A stretch of 64,000 nucleotides of DNA from Paenibacillus sp. NAIST15-1 (GTDB taxonomy: Bacteria > Bacillota > Bacilli > Paenibacillales > Paenibacillaceae): contig NZ_BBYF01000003.1 of NCBI RefSeq assembly GCF_001894745.1, positions 496,001 through 560,000 on the forward strand, in the 5' to 3' direction. A program made the position numbers and the translations under genes. Below the pieces are notes generated by a model. That model saw only the letters and a list, made by a program, of their open reading frames with translations, did no database searches and had not been told where the DNA came from. Below, piece after piece: positions 1 through 8,301 of the stretch. Every line of letters begins with the position of its first letter. Position 1 is the first letter of the stretch.

Positions 1-542
1 GGCTTGGCATGCTTGCCAACAGGTACCGACTCTCCGGTCAAGGCAGATTCCTCAGCATACAAGCTGTTCGTCTCAAACCAACGGATGTCGGCAGGCACAC
101 GATCTCCGCTCTCCAGAAGCACGATGTCCCCGGGTACAAGCTCACTCGCGGGCACACTGCGCACTTGCTTGTTGCGAAGCACATTGGCCGTAGGCGCAGA
201 CATCTGCTTTAATGCATGAAGCGATCGTTCCGCTCGAAACTCTTGAATGAATCCGAGTACAGCATTCAGTGAAATAATCGCAATAATCGTTATGGCATCA
301 AGATACTCTCCGAGTATCCCAGATACGAGCGTAGCACCGGCAAGAACCAGTACCATGAAATCTTTAAATTGGTTTAAAAACAAGGTGATCGGCGAGATGC
401 GCGCTCCTTCAGACAGCTCATTATGCCCGAAACGCGTTTGGCGAGACGCCGCTTCTTCATCAGAGAGCCCTTCTTCCCTGTGGACTCCCAGCGCTTGAAG
501 CAATTGCTCCGAAGATGCCTGGTGCCACTTCATTTGATCCAT
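1..542 (-). CDS. Cation (Ca2+-type) P-type ATPase, N-terminal part, cut by window edge
   Basis: Read on the minus strand from the ATG at 542, this gives about 180 residues of a P2-type ATPase. The first ~70 residues are the cation-ATPase N-terminal domain. Hydrophobic segments near residues 60-80 and 85-100 follow, then the start of the actuator domain with 'VPGDIVLLESGDRVPAD' and the A-domain motif 'ALTGESVPV'. The phosphorylation DKTGT motif lies beyond the edge. Such pumps use ATP to export Ca2+ (or Mn2+) across the membrane. A ribosome binding site (GGAAAGGGG) sits upstream. It is divergent from rqcH; in Bacillus subtilis the rqcH homologue yloA neighbours the Ca2+ ATPase yloB, which supports the call. 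The exact ion cannot be settled from this part. Confidence 0.88.
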   Translation of the reverse strand, partial: MDQMKWHQASSEQLLQALGVHREEGLSDEEAASRQTRFGHNELSEGARISPITLFLNQFKDFMVLVLAGATLVSGILGEYLDAITIIAIISLNAVLGFIQEFRAERSLHALKQMSAPTANVLRNKQVRSVPASELVPGDIVLLESGDRVPADIRWFETNSLYAEESALTGESVPVGKHAK

Positions 543-872
543 GGTTCGTACCCCTTTCCATTCCCGTTATTGTTCCGTATGATAGCCTTGCAAAAGTGTC
601 CAAGCAGACAGCCTCTACGCTATAGGTATTCGGACGAGTCCAAAAATATCCCAACGATCCAAGAGACACTTAAGTTTTCATTAAAAATATGGCATGATAG
701 GAGATACAGCATATTGACGTCCGTCATATGCGCTTTTGTTCACAAATGAAGGATGATCAGTTCCCGCTACTAGAACGAAGCACGGTATATGTAGAGCATA
801 TGCTCAGATATACCGCTTGCTGCGGCAGGCTTGCCGAGGAATTGAATTTCGATAGACAGGAGTTAGTTCATA
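543..872. other. Intergenic region between divergent ATPase and rqcH genes
   Basis: No convincing gene, RNA or terminator was seen in these 330 bases. The promoters of the two divergent genes must lie here, but no clean -35/-10 pair could be picked. The short open frames are not preceded by ribosome binding sites and look like chance. Confidence 0.5.
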
Positions 873-2690
873 ATGTCATTAGATGGAATTGTAACCCGTG
901 CCCTCGTCGATGAACTGCAACAGACGGTAGGCGCTCGCATTCTTAAATTATATCAACCTACCGAACACGACTTGATTCTGCATATCCGAACGGGAGGCAA
1001 AAATCGCAAACTGCTGCTCTCCGCCAACCCAACGTATCCGCGCATTCATTTTACAGAGCATTCGTACATGAACCCGCCGGAACCGCCAATGTTCTGCATG
1101 CTCATGCGCAAACATTGCGAGGGCGGCGTTATTGAGAAGATCGAGCAGATTGGCCGGGAACGTATTGTACATATCACCGTTCGTTCGCGGGATGAGCTTG
1201 GAGATGAATCACTGAAGAAGATCATCATTGAGCTTACAGGCAGACACAGTAACATTATCATTGTTGAACCGTCATCATTCACCATTATTGACGGCATTCA
1301 TCATGTCACTCCTGCCATCAGCAGCTTCCGCATCGTCATGCCTGGATTCACATATACGGCACCGCCTGAACAGCACAAACTGGATCCGCTGAGCGTGGAA
1401 CCCGCTACCTTCCTATCCATGTTTGTGGAGCAGGCGGAAGAGTCAGCGGAACAACCGGAACAACGCATCGACTCCAAATTTTTGTCCAAATGGCTTGTCC
1501 AGCACTTCTCGGGTGTAAGCCCACGATTGGCCGATGAGATCGTATGGCGTACAGGATTGTACGCTGTACCAACCGCCACGGAATCCACCGAGGAGACGCG
1601 TACACCGGAAACATTAGCCCAGCACCTGAGCGAAGCCTTTCTCCAAGCAATGGACGATGTCGCTAATCAGCGGTACAAGCCTACCCTGCTTGCAGATGAA
1701 CGCGGCAAAACGTATTTTTCAGCGCTGAATATAACCCACATTCACGGGGAAGCTCGATACTTCGATACAATGAGTGACTGTATGGAGCACTTTTATGGGG
1801 ACAAGGCCGAGCGCGACATGATTAAGCAGCGTGTTGGCGATTTGTTCCGCTTCCTGCAACAGGAGCATACGAAGAATGCGAAGAAACTCGACAAATTAGA
1901 GGAAACGCTTAATGAAGCACAGGATGCGGATCGATTACGCATTATGGGTGAGCTGTTATTTGCATCCCTGCATATGATTACGAAGGGTGATAGAGATATC
2001 ACACTCATCAATTATTACGATGAGAACGGTGCGTCCATGACGATACCGCTTGATCCGCTGCTCACTCCTTCAGACAATGCACAGCGTTATTTCAAAAAAT
2101 ATAATAAAGCTAAAAACAGCATCGCCGTCGTCCAAGAACAAATGTCTGCTGCCAAAGAGGAAAATCGCTATTTTGAAACGCTTATGCAGCAGTTGGAGGA
2201 TGCAACGGTGCAAGATGCGCAGGAAATTCGAGAGGAGCTTGTTGGCCAAGGCTACTTGCGTGACCGGGGCCGCAAGGACAAGCGGAAGAAGAAGGATGGA
2301 CGTCCAACCATCTATTGCTACACGTCATCGGAAGACATTCCAATCTACGTAGGCAAAAATAATTTGCAAAATGAATATGTAACCAATCGCCTCGGCAAGC
2401 CAAACGATACTTGGCTGCACACCAAGGATATCCCTGGATCACATGTTGTCATACGCAGCGAACAGTTCGGAGATGCGACATTAGAGGAAGCAGCCCAGCT
2501 TGCCGCTTATTTCAGTCAGGCGAAGCATTCCAGCCAGGTGCCTGTTGACTATACACTTATCCGCCATGTGCGGAAGCCTAACGGAGCCAAACCTGGGTTC
2601 GTCATCTACGAACGTCAGAAAACGTTATTCATTACCCCTGATGCAAAACGCATTGAGGGCATGAGCCTGACCGTGAAGCAGGGCGGCTAA
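873..2690 (+). CDS. rqcH: RqcH / NFACT family ribosome quality control factor (YloA, 'fibronectin-binding protein')
   Basis: 605 aa, close to the usual 570-600. RqcH binds stalled 50S subunits carrying peptidyl-tRNA and recruits tRNA-Ala to add a C-terminal alanine tail that marks the nascent chain for degradation. Seen here: NFACT-N domain from residue 1 ('SLDGIVTRALVDEL', 'NPPEPPMFCMLMRKH'), a coiled-coil middle around residues 325-425, and the C-terminal NFACT-R domain (about 490-600, with 'TWLHTKDIPGSHVVIRS'). In B. subtilis an Asp-Arg pair (D97-R98) in NFACT-N is needed for activity; here the aligned residues are Glu96-Arg97. The start ATG at 873 has an AGGAG 11 nt upstream. A perfect hairpin follows the gene. 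Confidence 0.95.
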   Translation: MSLDGIVTRALVDELQQTVGARILKLYQPTEHDLILHIRTGGKNRKLLLSANPTYPRIHFTEHSYMNPPEPPMFCMLMRKHCEGGVIEKIEQIGRERIVHITVRSRDELGDESLKKIIIELTGRHSNIIIVEPSSFTIIDGIHHVTPAISSFRIVMPGFTYTAPPEQHKLDPLSVEPATFLSMFVEQAEESAEQPEQRIDSKFLSKWLVQHFSGVSPRLADEIVWRTGLYAVPTATESTEETRTPETLAQHLSEAFLQAMDDVANQRYKPTLLADERGKTYFSALNITHIHGEARYFDTMSDCMEHFYGDKAERDMIKQRVGDLFRFLQQEHTKNAKKLDKLEETLNEAQDADRLRIMGELLFASLHMITKGDRDITLINYYDENGASMTIPLDPLLTPSDNAQRYFKKYNKAKNSIAVVQEQMSAAKEENRYFETLMQQLEDATVQDAQEIREELVGQGYLRDRGRKDKRKKKDGRPTIYCYTSSEDIPIYVGKNNLQNEYVTNRLGKPNDTWLHTKDIPGSHVVIRSEQFGDATLEEAAQLAAYFSQAKHSSQVPVDYTLIRHVRKPNGAKPGFVIYERQKTLFITPDAKRIEGMSLTVKQGG

Positions 2691-2727
2691 CCGCAGTCTT
2701 GCACAGTATGCCAACCCGCTCACATAC

Positions 2728-2759
2728 GAAGAAGACCTGCTAATCAGCAGGTCTTCTTC
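2728..2759 (+). terminator. Hairpin terminator after rqcH
   Basis: A perfect 14-bp stem (arms 2728-2741 and 2746-2759) with an AATC loop, pyrimidine-rich 3' arm ending TCTTCTTC, 38 nt after the rqcH stop. No pure T run follows, so termination strength is uncertain. It may serve both convergent genes. Confidence 0.65.
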
Positions 2760-2825
2760 TCTATTCGTTCATGTTGATCCTGTTAAGGAGTATCCCGAAT
2801 TGGCTAGGTCTTATTTTATTTTCAT

Positions 2826-3773
2826 TTAGCTTCTTCGCTCCGCTTGATATTGCTCTGCCCGCTCTTGTAGCTGCTGAACCACTTGCTCATGAACCCTACG
2901 TCCGCCCAAAGCCCCATGGAATACATCCCCCTTGCGCGCACCGTGGAAGTCAGAGCCTGCCGTTTGCAGCAAGTCTCTTGCACTTGCCATCTCGCCATAA
3001 CGCTTCGCGTCCTCTTCCGAATGATCCGAATGCCATACCTCTATGCCATCCCATGGCGCCGTATCCAGCAACTGAATAACCAGATCATCACGATGGTAGA
3101 TGCCTGGATGTGCCATAACTGCAGCACCGCCCGCTTCATGAATCCACCGCACTGCCTCTTGTGGCCGTATGCGCGGCGGGTTCACATAAGCCTTGCCGCC
3201 AGCACCCAAATACTCATCGAAAGCCTCCTTCATATTACGAACAACGCCTCGGCGAACCAAGGCATCCGCGATATGGGGACGTCCTACCGTCTCGCCTGGA
3301 GACAGCGGCCGCCCAAGCTCGGACACCACTTCCTCCATCGTCAGTGGAATTCCCAGCTCCGTCAGCTTCGCTACAAGCATTTCATTGCGCCGATCCCGCA
3401 CAGCTCTCAAATCAGCCAACCGCTCCAGCAATCCCGCATCCTCAATATCTAAGAAATAACCAAGCACATGAATATCAATTCCTTCTTCCACCGTACTGAT
3501 CTCAACCCCCGGTACGATGTGAATGCCATACTGTGCGCCGGCCTCAATCGCTTCAGGCACACCAAGCACCGTGTCATGATCGGTAATTGCTAGAGCCTTC
3601 AGACCCGCTAAATGAGCGAGCCGCACATTATAGGCAGGCGATGTCATCCCATCGGAAGCTATCGTATGGGTATGCAGATCCGCCCCGCCTGGCTCGACAC
3701 TAGAACCGCCCATTCCTTGTCTTGCAAACAACATCTTCTCATCCACTTGAATGTCATCCTCATGCTTATTCAT
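2826..3773 (-). CDS. PHP-domain phosphoesterase (nucleoside bisphosphate / RNase AM-like)
   Basis: 315 aa. After a ~28-residue N-terminal tail the PHP fold starts with the metal-binding motif 'ADLHTHTIASDG' (residues 30-42) and continues with 'ALAITDHDTVLGV', 'PGVEIST', 'VMAHPGIYH' and 'TAGSDFHG', the full set of His/Asp ligands for a trinuclear metal site. The family (E. coli YciV/RnaAM and relatives) hydrolyses 3',5'-nucleoside bisphosphates or trims short RNAs from the 5' end. The start ATG at 3773 overlaps the stop of the upstream LysR gene by 4 nt (ATGA), so the two are translationally coupled. Substrate is inferred from family only. Confidence 0.85.
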   Translation of the reverse strand: MNKHEDDIQVDEKMLFARQGMGGSSVEPGGADLHTHTIASDGMTSPAYNVRLAHLAGLKALAITDHDTVLGVPEAIEAGAQYGIHIVPGVEISTVEEGIDIHVLGYFLDIEDAGLLERLADLRAVRDRRNEMLVAKLTELGIPLTMEEVVSELGRPLSPGETVGRPHIADALVRRGVVRNMKEAFDEYLGAGGKAYVNPPRIRPQEAVRWIHEAGGAAVMAHPGIYHRDDLVIQLLDTAPWDGIEVWHSDHSEEDAKRYGEMASARDLLQTAGSDFHGARKGDVFHGALGGRRVHEQVVQQLQERAEQYQAERRS

Positions 3774-4684
3774 CGTAATAGCTCCTTATCATGTCGATTG
3801 CGCAGCATCGTCAGCAGTGCCGTCGCAGGCAGCGACAGCAGATCCGCTTGGGCATGAACCGCATAAAATTGTCGCTTCATGTTCACCTGCTGAATACGAA
3901 TAGTCTTCAGCAGCCCGAGCGCTTCTTCATGCCGTACAACATACGGCGACAGCATCGTTACGCCAATTCCTGCCTCTACAGCAGATTTCACCGCTCCCGT
4001 GCTTCCTAGCTCCATCACAACATGGAGCTTCTCTGGGTCAACTCCCTGCTGGCGAAGCGCTTCCTCCATCACAATGCGCGTACCCGATCCCATTTCCCGC
4101 AGCACAAATGGATAAGACAGCACATCCTCAAGCTTCACTTCACTGACCGCTGCCAGCGAGTGATCCCGCGGCACAACCAGCAGCAGCTCATCCTCCATAA
4201 TCGGCTCGACATGGATGTCATTATCCGCTACCGGAGCTTCCACGAGCCCGAGATGCAGCTGTTGACTGCGAATCCCCTCTACAATTTGCGAGCTGTTCAT
4301 CACGCGCATATGGATGTCCAAATGCGGGTGCAGCTTGGCAAAATGACCGAGGAACGGCGGCAACATATATTCACCAATGGTCAAACTCGCTGCAAGCACA
4401 AGCTTGCCATGCAAGTCGAGTGTATAATTTGACATCATTTCCTCTGTTTCACGAACAAGCTCCATACAACGCTGTGCATAAGGGAACAGCTTATGGCCCG
4501 CCTCAGACAATTGCAGCTTCTTCGTAGAACGGTGCAGCAGCTTCGTTCCGAAATACTCTTCCAATGCCTGAATCTGCATCGTTACCGCCGGCTGGGTCAT
4601 ATGCAGCGCTTGCGCAGCAGCCGAGAAGCTTCCTCTTGTTGCGACGTTATAGAAAATATGCAGCTGATGAAAGTTCAACCCCAT
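3770..4684 (-). CDS. LysR-family transcriptional regulator
   Basis: 304 aa, standard LysR length. The N-terminal winged helix-turn-helix spans residues 1-60 ('FYNVATRGSFSAAAQALHMT', 'QPAVTMQIQALEEYFGTKLL'); the C-terminal periplasmic-binding-like effector domain runs from about residue 90 to 295. Overall pattern resembles the CysB/CysL/YeiE branch, but no effector can be named. It is upstream of and overlaps the PHP phosphoesterase by 4 nt; LysR genes are often divergent from their target, and here the pairing is co-directional. ATG at 4684 is preceded by a GAAAGGGGAAAG purine tract. Confidence 0.9.
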   Translation of the reverse strand: MGLNFHQLHIFYNVATRGSFSAAAQALHMTQPAVTMQIQALEEYFGTKLLHRSTKKLQLSEAGHKLFPYAQRCMELVRETEEMMSNYTLDLHGKLVLAASLTIGEYMLPPFLGHFAKLHPHLDIHMRVMNSSQIVEGIRSQQLHLGLVEAPVADNDIHVEPIMEDELLLVVPRDHSLAAVSEVKLEDVLSYPFVLREMGSGTRIVMEEALRQQGVDPEKLHVVMELGSTGAVKSAVEAGIGVTMLSPYVVRHEEALGLLKTIRIQQVNMKRQFYAVHAQADLLSLPATALLTMLRNRHDKELLR

Positions 4685-4808
4685 ACGCCTTTCCCCTCTT
4701 TCCTAACTCTTCTGCTCTATTATAGCGTAAATCCGTAAGATGCAATAAGACTTCTCCTCCCACTGATATCATGCCGGCACCAACTCAGCTCGATGCTGTT
4801 GCCAAATC

Positions 4809-4836
4809 AAAAAAACCAATCAGATAATCTGATTGG
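4809..4836 (-). terminator. Intrinsic terminator of the 4871-5308 gene
   Basis: On the minus strand, stem CCAATCAG/CTGATTGG (4836-4816, five-base loop) is followed directly by seven T (4815-4809). It lies 35 nt after the stop of the minus-strand gene at 4871. Confidence 0.85.
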
Positions 4837-4870
4837 CCTATTATATATGCGATGCAACTCGGAGAAGCAT

Positions 4871-5308
4871 TCATCTATGTTTGCGGCTATTCTTCACCAA
4901 CGTCATGCGCCGCGAATGCCGCAGCCATGAATAATATGTCTTCAAATCACGCAGTTCCATCGTCTCCGACATCTTGCCGAGAAAGGTAACGATAATCATC
5001 TTAGACAATGGATCACCTGCCAAATCGAACTCCGTGTCCGATTCCACGAACTCTGCTACCACAACCAAATCATCATCGATTAAGAACACATCCTGCTCAT
5101 TACGGTAGTAAGAGATGATCCGATTCTGCTTCAAGCTGTCCCATATGAACGCTGCTATAGACTCAATATCCGCCTCTTCCTTCGCGATACGATCATTCCA
5201 GCGAGCCCGTGCATGATTCGTAATGACAACATTGGCTACTTTCTTATCGCCTAACAACACATAGAAAGGTTCATAGGTGCTCCATCGATTCATTACTTTA
5301 TCTCTCAT
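4871..5308 (-). CDS. Conserved hypothetical protein, 145 aa
   Basis: I do not recognise the family. The frame is open to 5383, but the ATG at 5308 is the likely start: the sequence before it (GGAGAGTGGTGAAGCCA) holds a usable ribosome binding site. The protein begins 'MRDKVMNRWSTYEPFYVLLG', is soluble, rich in charged and aromatic residues, and has a central 'NHARARWNDRI' segment and an acidic stretch 'ESDTEFDLAGD'. The C-terminus is basic (HSRRMTLVKNSRKHR). No signal peptide or membrane segment. It stands alone between a LysR unit and ylbG, with its own terminator. Function unknown. Confidence 0.7.
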   Translation of the reverse strand: MRDKVMNRWSTYEPFYVLLGDKKVANVVITNHARARWNDRIAKEEADIESIAAFIWDSLKQNRIISYYRNEQDVFLIDDDLVVVAEFVESDTEFDLAGDPLSKMIIVTFLGKMSETMELRDLKTYYSWLRHSRRMTLVKNSRKHR

Positions 5309-5452
5309 TGGCTTCACCACTCTCCACCATGTTAGGTCTTTATATCTATGTACATATACCCAATATATTACATGATGCGCCAACTGTTCACAAGTTCAAG
5401 ACAGAACTTTTTCCTTCATTTTAGGAAATCTTTAACATAAAATCAGAAATTA

Positions 5453-5500
5453 CAAAAAAAATAGCAGCCCCCTCCAAATAGAATGGAGAGTTCTGCTATT
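5453..5500 (-). terminator. Intrinsic terminator of ylbG/ylbF
   Basis: On the minus strand, stem AATAGCAG/CTGCTATT (outer arms 5500-5493 and 5467-5460) with an inner CTCC/GGAG pairing is followed by a run of eight T. It starts 17 nt after the ylbG stop. Confidence 0.85.
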
Positions 5501-5516
5501 CTGCTCTAATCTGATT

Positions 5517-5780
5517 TTACATACCGTAAAAACGAGTTTTGTCTGGAACATCCTTACTGTATTCCGTTTTAATCTCATTTCGATACGAGCGCTCAATCTT
5601 CTTCACGTAATTCAAGCGTTTCACATTTTTGACCGTCTCTTCTGCCTTCTCCGCATTTACATAAAGAACAGCATACTGCATCTTCTTCGATACATAGTGA
5701 AGCGTTCCGTATTTATCCAAGTTGCGCGCTGCTTTCACATCGTTTACCCAAATGATATACCCCGTCCGTTCAGGAATCAT
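5517..5780 (-). CDS. ylbG: YlbG family protein (UPF0298/DUF2129)
   Basis: 87 aa, family-typical. Opening 'MIPERTGYIIWVNDVKAARNL' and the central 'YVSKKMQYAVLYVNAEKAEE' match YlbG, a small cytoplasmic protein of unknown activity found beside ylbF across Bacillales. ATG at 5780 has GAGGAGAG 3 nt upstream. It lies 30 nt downstream of ylbF in the same direction, so the two form an operon ended by the hairpin at 5453-5500. Confidence 0.92.
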   Translation of the reverse strand: MIPERTGYIIWVNDVKAARNLDKYGTLHYVSKKMQYAVLYVNAEKAEETVKNVKRLNYVKKIERSYRNEIKTEYSKDVPDKTRFYGM

Positions 5781-5810
5781 AACTCTCCTCGCTTTCCCCT
5801 AGCCGAGCTG

Positions 5811-6263
5811 CTATGAACAACTGCTGCAGCCGCCGCTGCAACCGCCGCTCCCACATCCACCTTTCGGTTGTGGATCATTGCTCGGCACCTTGATCGTCTC
5901 AGATACTGCAAGAGCAATTGTTTCTGACAAGTTGTGCAGCAGCTTATCGACTGCTTCCTCAGCTTGCTTGAATTGAAATACTTCTTCTATAGACTCCAGC
6001 TCATGCTGTACAGCGAGCACTTCATCCTTCGCCTTATGATAATCGGGATGGAAGTGACCAAATCGCTCCGCTTCTTCAAAACGTTCCTTCTTACGGGCAA
6101 ATTCACGTACGAGCTGCTTAACCTGCTCATTGCCTTCCATGCGTTCTTTCCACATCACATAATCGGCAACCTCTATTGACTGGTTGATCATGTCGCCTAA
6201 TTCATATGCATTGGTGAGCAGAACGGCCATATCGGCAACATCTTGCTTTTCTTCTATTGGCAC
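5811..6263 (-). CDS. ylbF: YlbF/RicF family protein with C-terminal cysteine cluster
   Basis: 150 aa. RicF (YlbF) works with RicA (YmcA) and RicT (YaaT) in the 'Ric' or Y-complex, which carries Fe-S clusters and promotes RNase Y processing of operon mRNAs, affecting competence, sporulation and biofilm. Seen here: a helical body (residues 12-120, 'ELGDMINQSIEVADYVMWKE', 'ERFGHFHPDYHKAKDEV') and a Gly/Cys-rich tail 'GGCGSGGCSGGCSSCS' matching the Cys tail that holds the cluster in B. subtilis. The start taken is the GTG at 6263, giving an N-terminal extension; an in-frame ATG at 6230 is an alternative, and neither has a strong ribosome binding site. Confidence 0.9.
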   Translation of the reverse strand: MPIEEKQDVADMAVLLTNAYELGDMINQSIEVADYVMWKERMEGNEQVKQLVREFARKKERFEEAERFGHFHPDYHKAKDEVLAVQHELESIEEVFQFKQAEEAVDKLLHNLSETIALAVSETIKVPSNDPQPKGGCGSGGCSGGCSSCS

Positions 6264-6321
6264 GTTATCACGCTCAATTCTCTTAAAAGTATTGCGATTG
6301 AGGGCATACAGCAGTCCAACC

Positions 6322-8301
6322 CTACAGAAGCCCCTCCGGTACGATCAAGCGAACCTTGTCCCACTTCTCAGGAGACAGGTTGACAGGCTTGTCGCTCGAC
6401 AGGCACGGCAATACGTAAGCTGTCACCGCCCAGCGCTTGTCATCAGACACCTTCGAGGTTAGCGGCACAATCACGTGCGATCGCCCCTCTTCCTCGACTT
6501 CAAGCTGTGTCTGATGCCGAATGGCGGCCATTACCATATCACGCTTCGTTGAAGTATGATAGGGCCGCAATGCCTTCGTCCATTGGCTGGAAATGTCGTC
6601 GTAGCTATTCTCATCAACATCCTGCGCCATCGAACCGGTATCCATTTCATAATACTGCAATGAGGATGGACTGTAAACTGGCCCTTCATGATCTGCTTCC
6701 AGTTCTTCTTGTTCGCGTACCTCACCCTGCCACAGGCATGGCATGCGCATCCGCTCTTCTCCACCCCAGCGCTGCAAGGGCGGCAGCTCGAAGCGAGTCA
6801 GCTGATTGGATACTTCATCAACATGTTCCCGATCGACAATATAATCGAGGGCACCTACGGGAGTAAGCCATCTTTTGAGCGGCTCAGAGCTGTCCATTGC
6901 GCACTGTACAGCCTGGGCTGTATCCGCATCTGTACAACGAAGCAGAATGACTTCTGCGAACTGAACTCTTCCGTATTGACGACCCCACATTTCGATTGCA
7001 TCGCGTACATGCCCCGGTACTCCCGTCAGCGAGCAGTTCTCTAGAAACGACAGAACCGACTGAACGGAGCGACCATGCTCCAATCCGTTCTCGAACGAAT
7101 CACGAGTCAAGCGATACGTGTCCATCTGATCGGACTTCCACAGTTCGGCAAAGACCTCCAATTCGAAGCGAATGAGAAATGAGGTGTGAGGCGGCACCAT
7201 AATCTCAAAATCGGGCTGGACGAATAGAACGCGTTGATGTACACCTTCTTCCTGTTGTATGCTGCGGAACATCCAGCATCCATCCGACGTGCCAACATCG
7301 CACAACCCTATGGAGTGGGCCGTTCTCAGCCAGTCCCGAATTTGCCCTCGCACCGCCTCATATGTATGTTCAGTTTCTTCGAGCCACCCAAGATGCCGAC
7401 AAGCGTTCACAACACTCTCTTCTGAGCTCCACTTGCGCAAACTTCCATAGTAAAGTGCGGAATAAGCAATATGTCTTGCCAACGCCTCATTAGGCAAATA
7501 GTGCTCAATCACAACTTCGGCTATAGCTCGAAGTGCTTCGTGCGAAGGCAAGCTGAACCACCACTTCAACTGTTCAATCTGCACCGCATAGCTAGTTGGG
7601 TCTTTACGCAGCAGCCCTAGCCGGAGAGCCATATCCAGCACGATAGCTACATGCACGGGCAACGACTCTGCAAACGGAATTTTGATGTTCCAAGATGCAA
7701 GTGCTTGTCCATCCAAACGAAGCAAGGAATCAAGCCGCGTGATTGCCCTCTTATGCAGGTTCCCTTTAGCCGTAAGCGGAAGGCCTTCATTCATGGCGTA
7801 TACGAGCATTTGGAACAAATCAGTCAGCATCCCCTTGGAAGCTTCTACCGAGATTACACCGCCTCCAGGGAGAGGATGAAGGGAATACAGGAACGCATCT
7901 TCCATTTCCGCTCCTTCCGGTACGTAATCATTCTTCGAGAACGCATCGTTTAGACGCATTGCAAGCAAATGCTCGTAAATGTCCTTCGGAATGAACAAAA
8001 GCCGTTCTCCCCATGATGTTCGGACACTTGCCAACAGACCTGACTTCAACAACGATCCGCAAGCAGCGCGCAGCATCGCCCCTGTTGCCTGAGGACCATG
8101 CCATTTACGCAGAGAATCCAATGCGAAAGGGAGAGTAGCGGTTCGATCGAGCATGACATCGTACGAGACTCTATGCTCCTCAGACAGTGCTGCATATGCC
8201 TCGGCAATCCGGGCAGGATTGTCGTTGAATGTTCTCCACTGCTGGCTGCGTGGATGCTCCTTATCCTGTTCCGTCCGCTTCCATAGTTGATACGTATTCA
8301 T
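6322..8301 (-). CDS. Helicase-associated protein (Helicase_C_3-like), partner of XPB helicase
   Basis: 659 aa. It lacks Walker A and DExH motifs, so it is not itself a helicase. The N-terminal half is helical with winged-helix character (for example 'LRAACGSLLKSGLLASVRTS'), and a segment near residues 435-530 ('ILLRCTDADTAQAVQCAMDS', 'WLTPVGALDYIVDREHVDEV') resembles the 'helicase conserved C-terminal domain 3' that accompanies XPB genes, as in the actinobacterial pair Rv0862c/Rv0861c. The start at 8301 has AGGAGG 6 nt upstream; this places the first 41 nt inside the end of the upstream XPB gene, so translation is coupled. Role by inference: cofactor for XPB in DNA unwinding or repair. Confidence 0.75.
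   Translation of the reverse strand: MNTYQLWKRTEQDKEHPRSQQWRTFNDNPARIAEAYAALSEEHRVSYDVMLDRTATLPFALDSLRKWHGPQATGAMLRAACGSLLKSGLLASVRTSWGERLLFIPKDIYEHLLAMRLNDAFSKNDYVPEGAEMEDAFLYSLHPLPGGGVISVEASKGMLTDLFQMLVYAMNEGLPLTAKGNLHKRAITRLDSLLRLDGQALASWNIKIPFAESLPVHVAIVLDMALRLGLLRKDPTSYAVQIEQLKWWFSLPSHEALRAIAEVVIEHYLPNEALARHIAYSALYYGSLRKWSSEESVVNACRHLGWLEETEHTYEAVRGQIRDWLRTAHSIGLCDVGTSDGCWMFRSIQQEEGVHQRVLFVQPDFEIMVPPHTSFLIRFELEVFAELWKSDQMDTYRLTRDSFENGLEHGRSVQSVLSFLENCSLTGVPGHVRDAIEMWGRQYGRVQFAEVILLRCTDADTAQAVQCAMDSSEPLKRWLTPVGALDYIVDREHVDEVSNQLTRFELPPLQRWGGEERMRMPCLWQGEVREQEELEADHEGPVYSPSSLQYYEMDTGSMAQDVDENSYDDISSQWTKALRPYHTSTKRDMVMAAIRHQTQLEVEEEGRSHVIVPLTSKVSDDKRWAVTAYVLPCLSSDKPVNLSPEKWDKVRLIVPEGLL

Noticed and set aside
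4816-4836. Palindrome CCAATCAGAT-A-ATCTGATTGG as an operator for the LysR gene
   Set aside because: T run on the minus strand right after it and its place after a gene stop point to a terminator.
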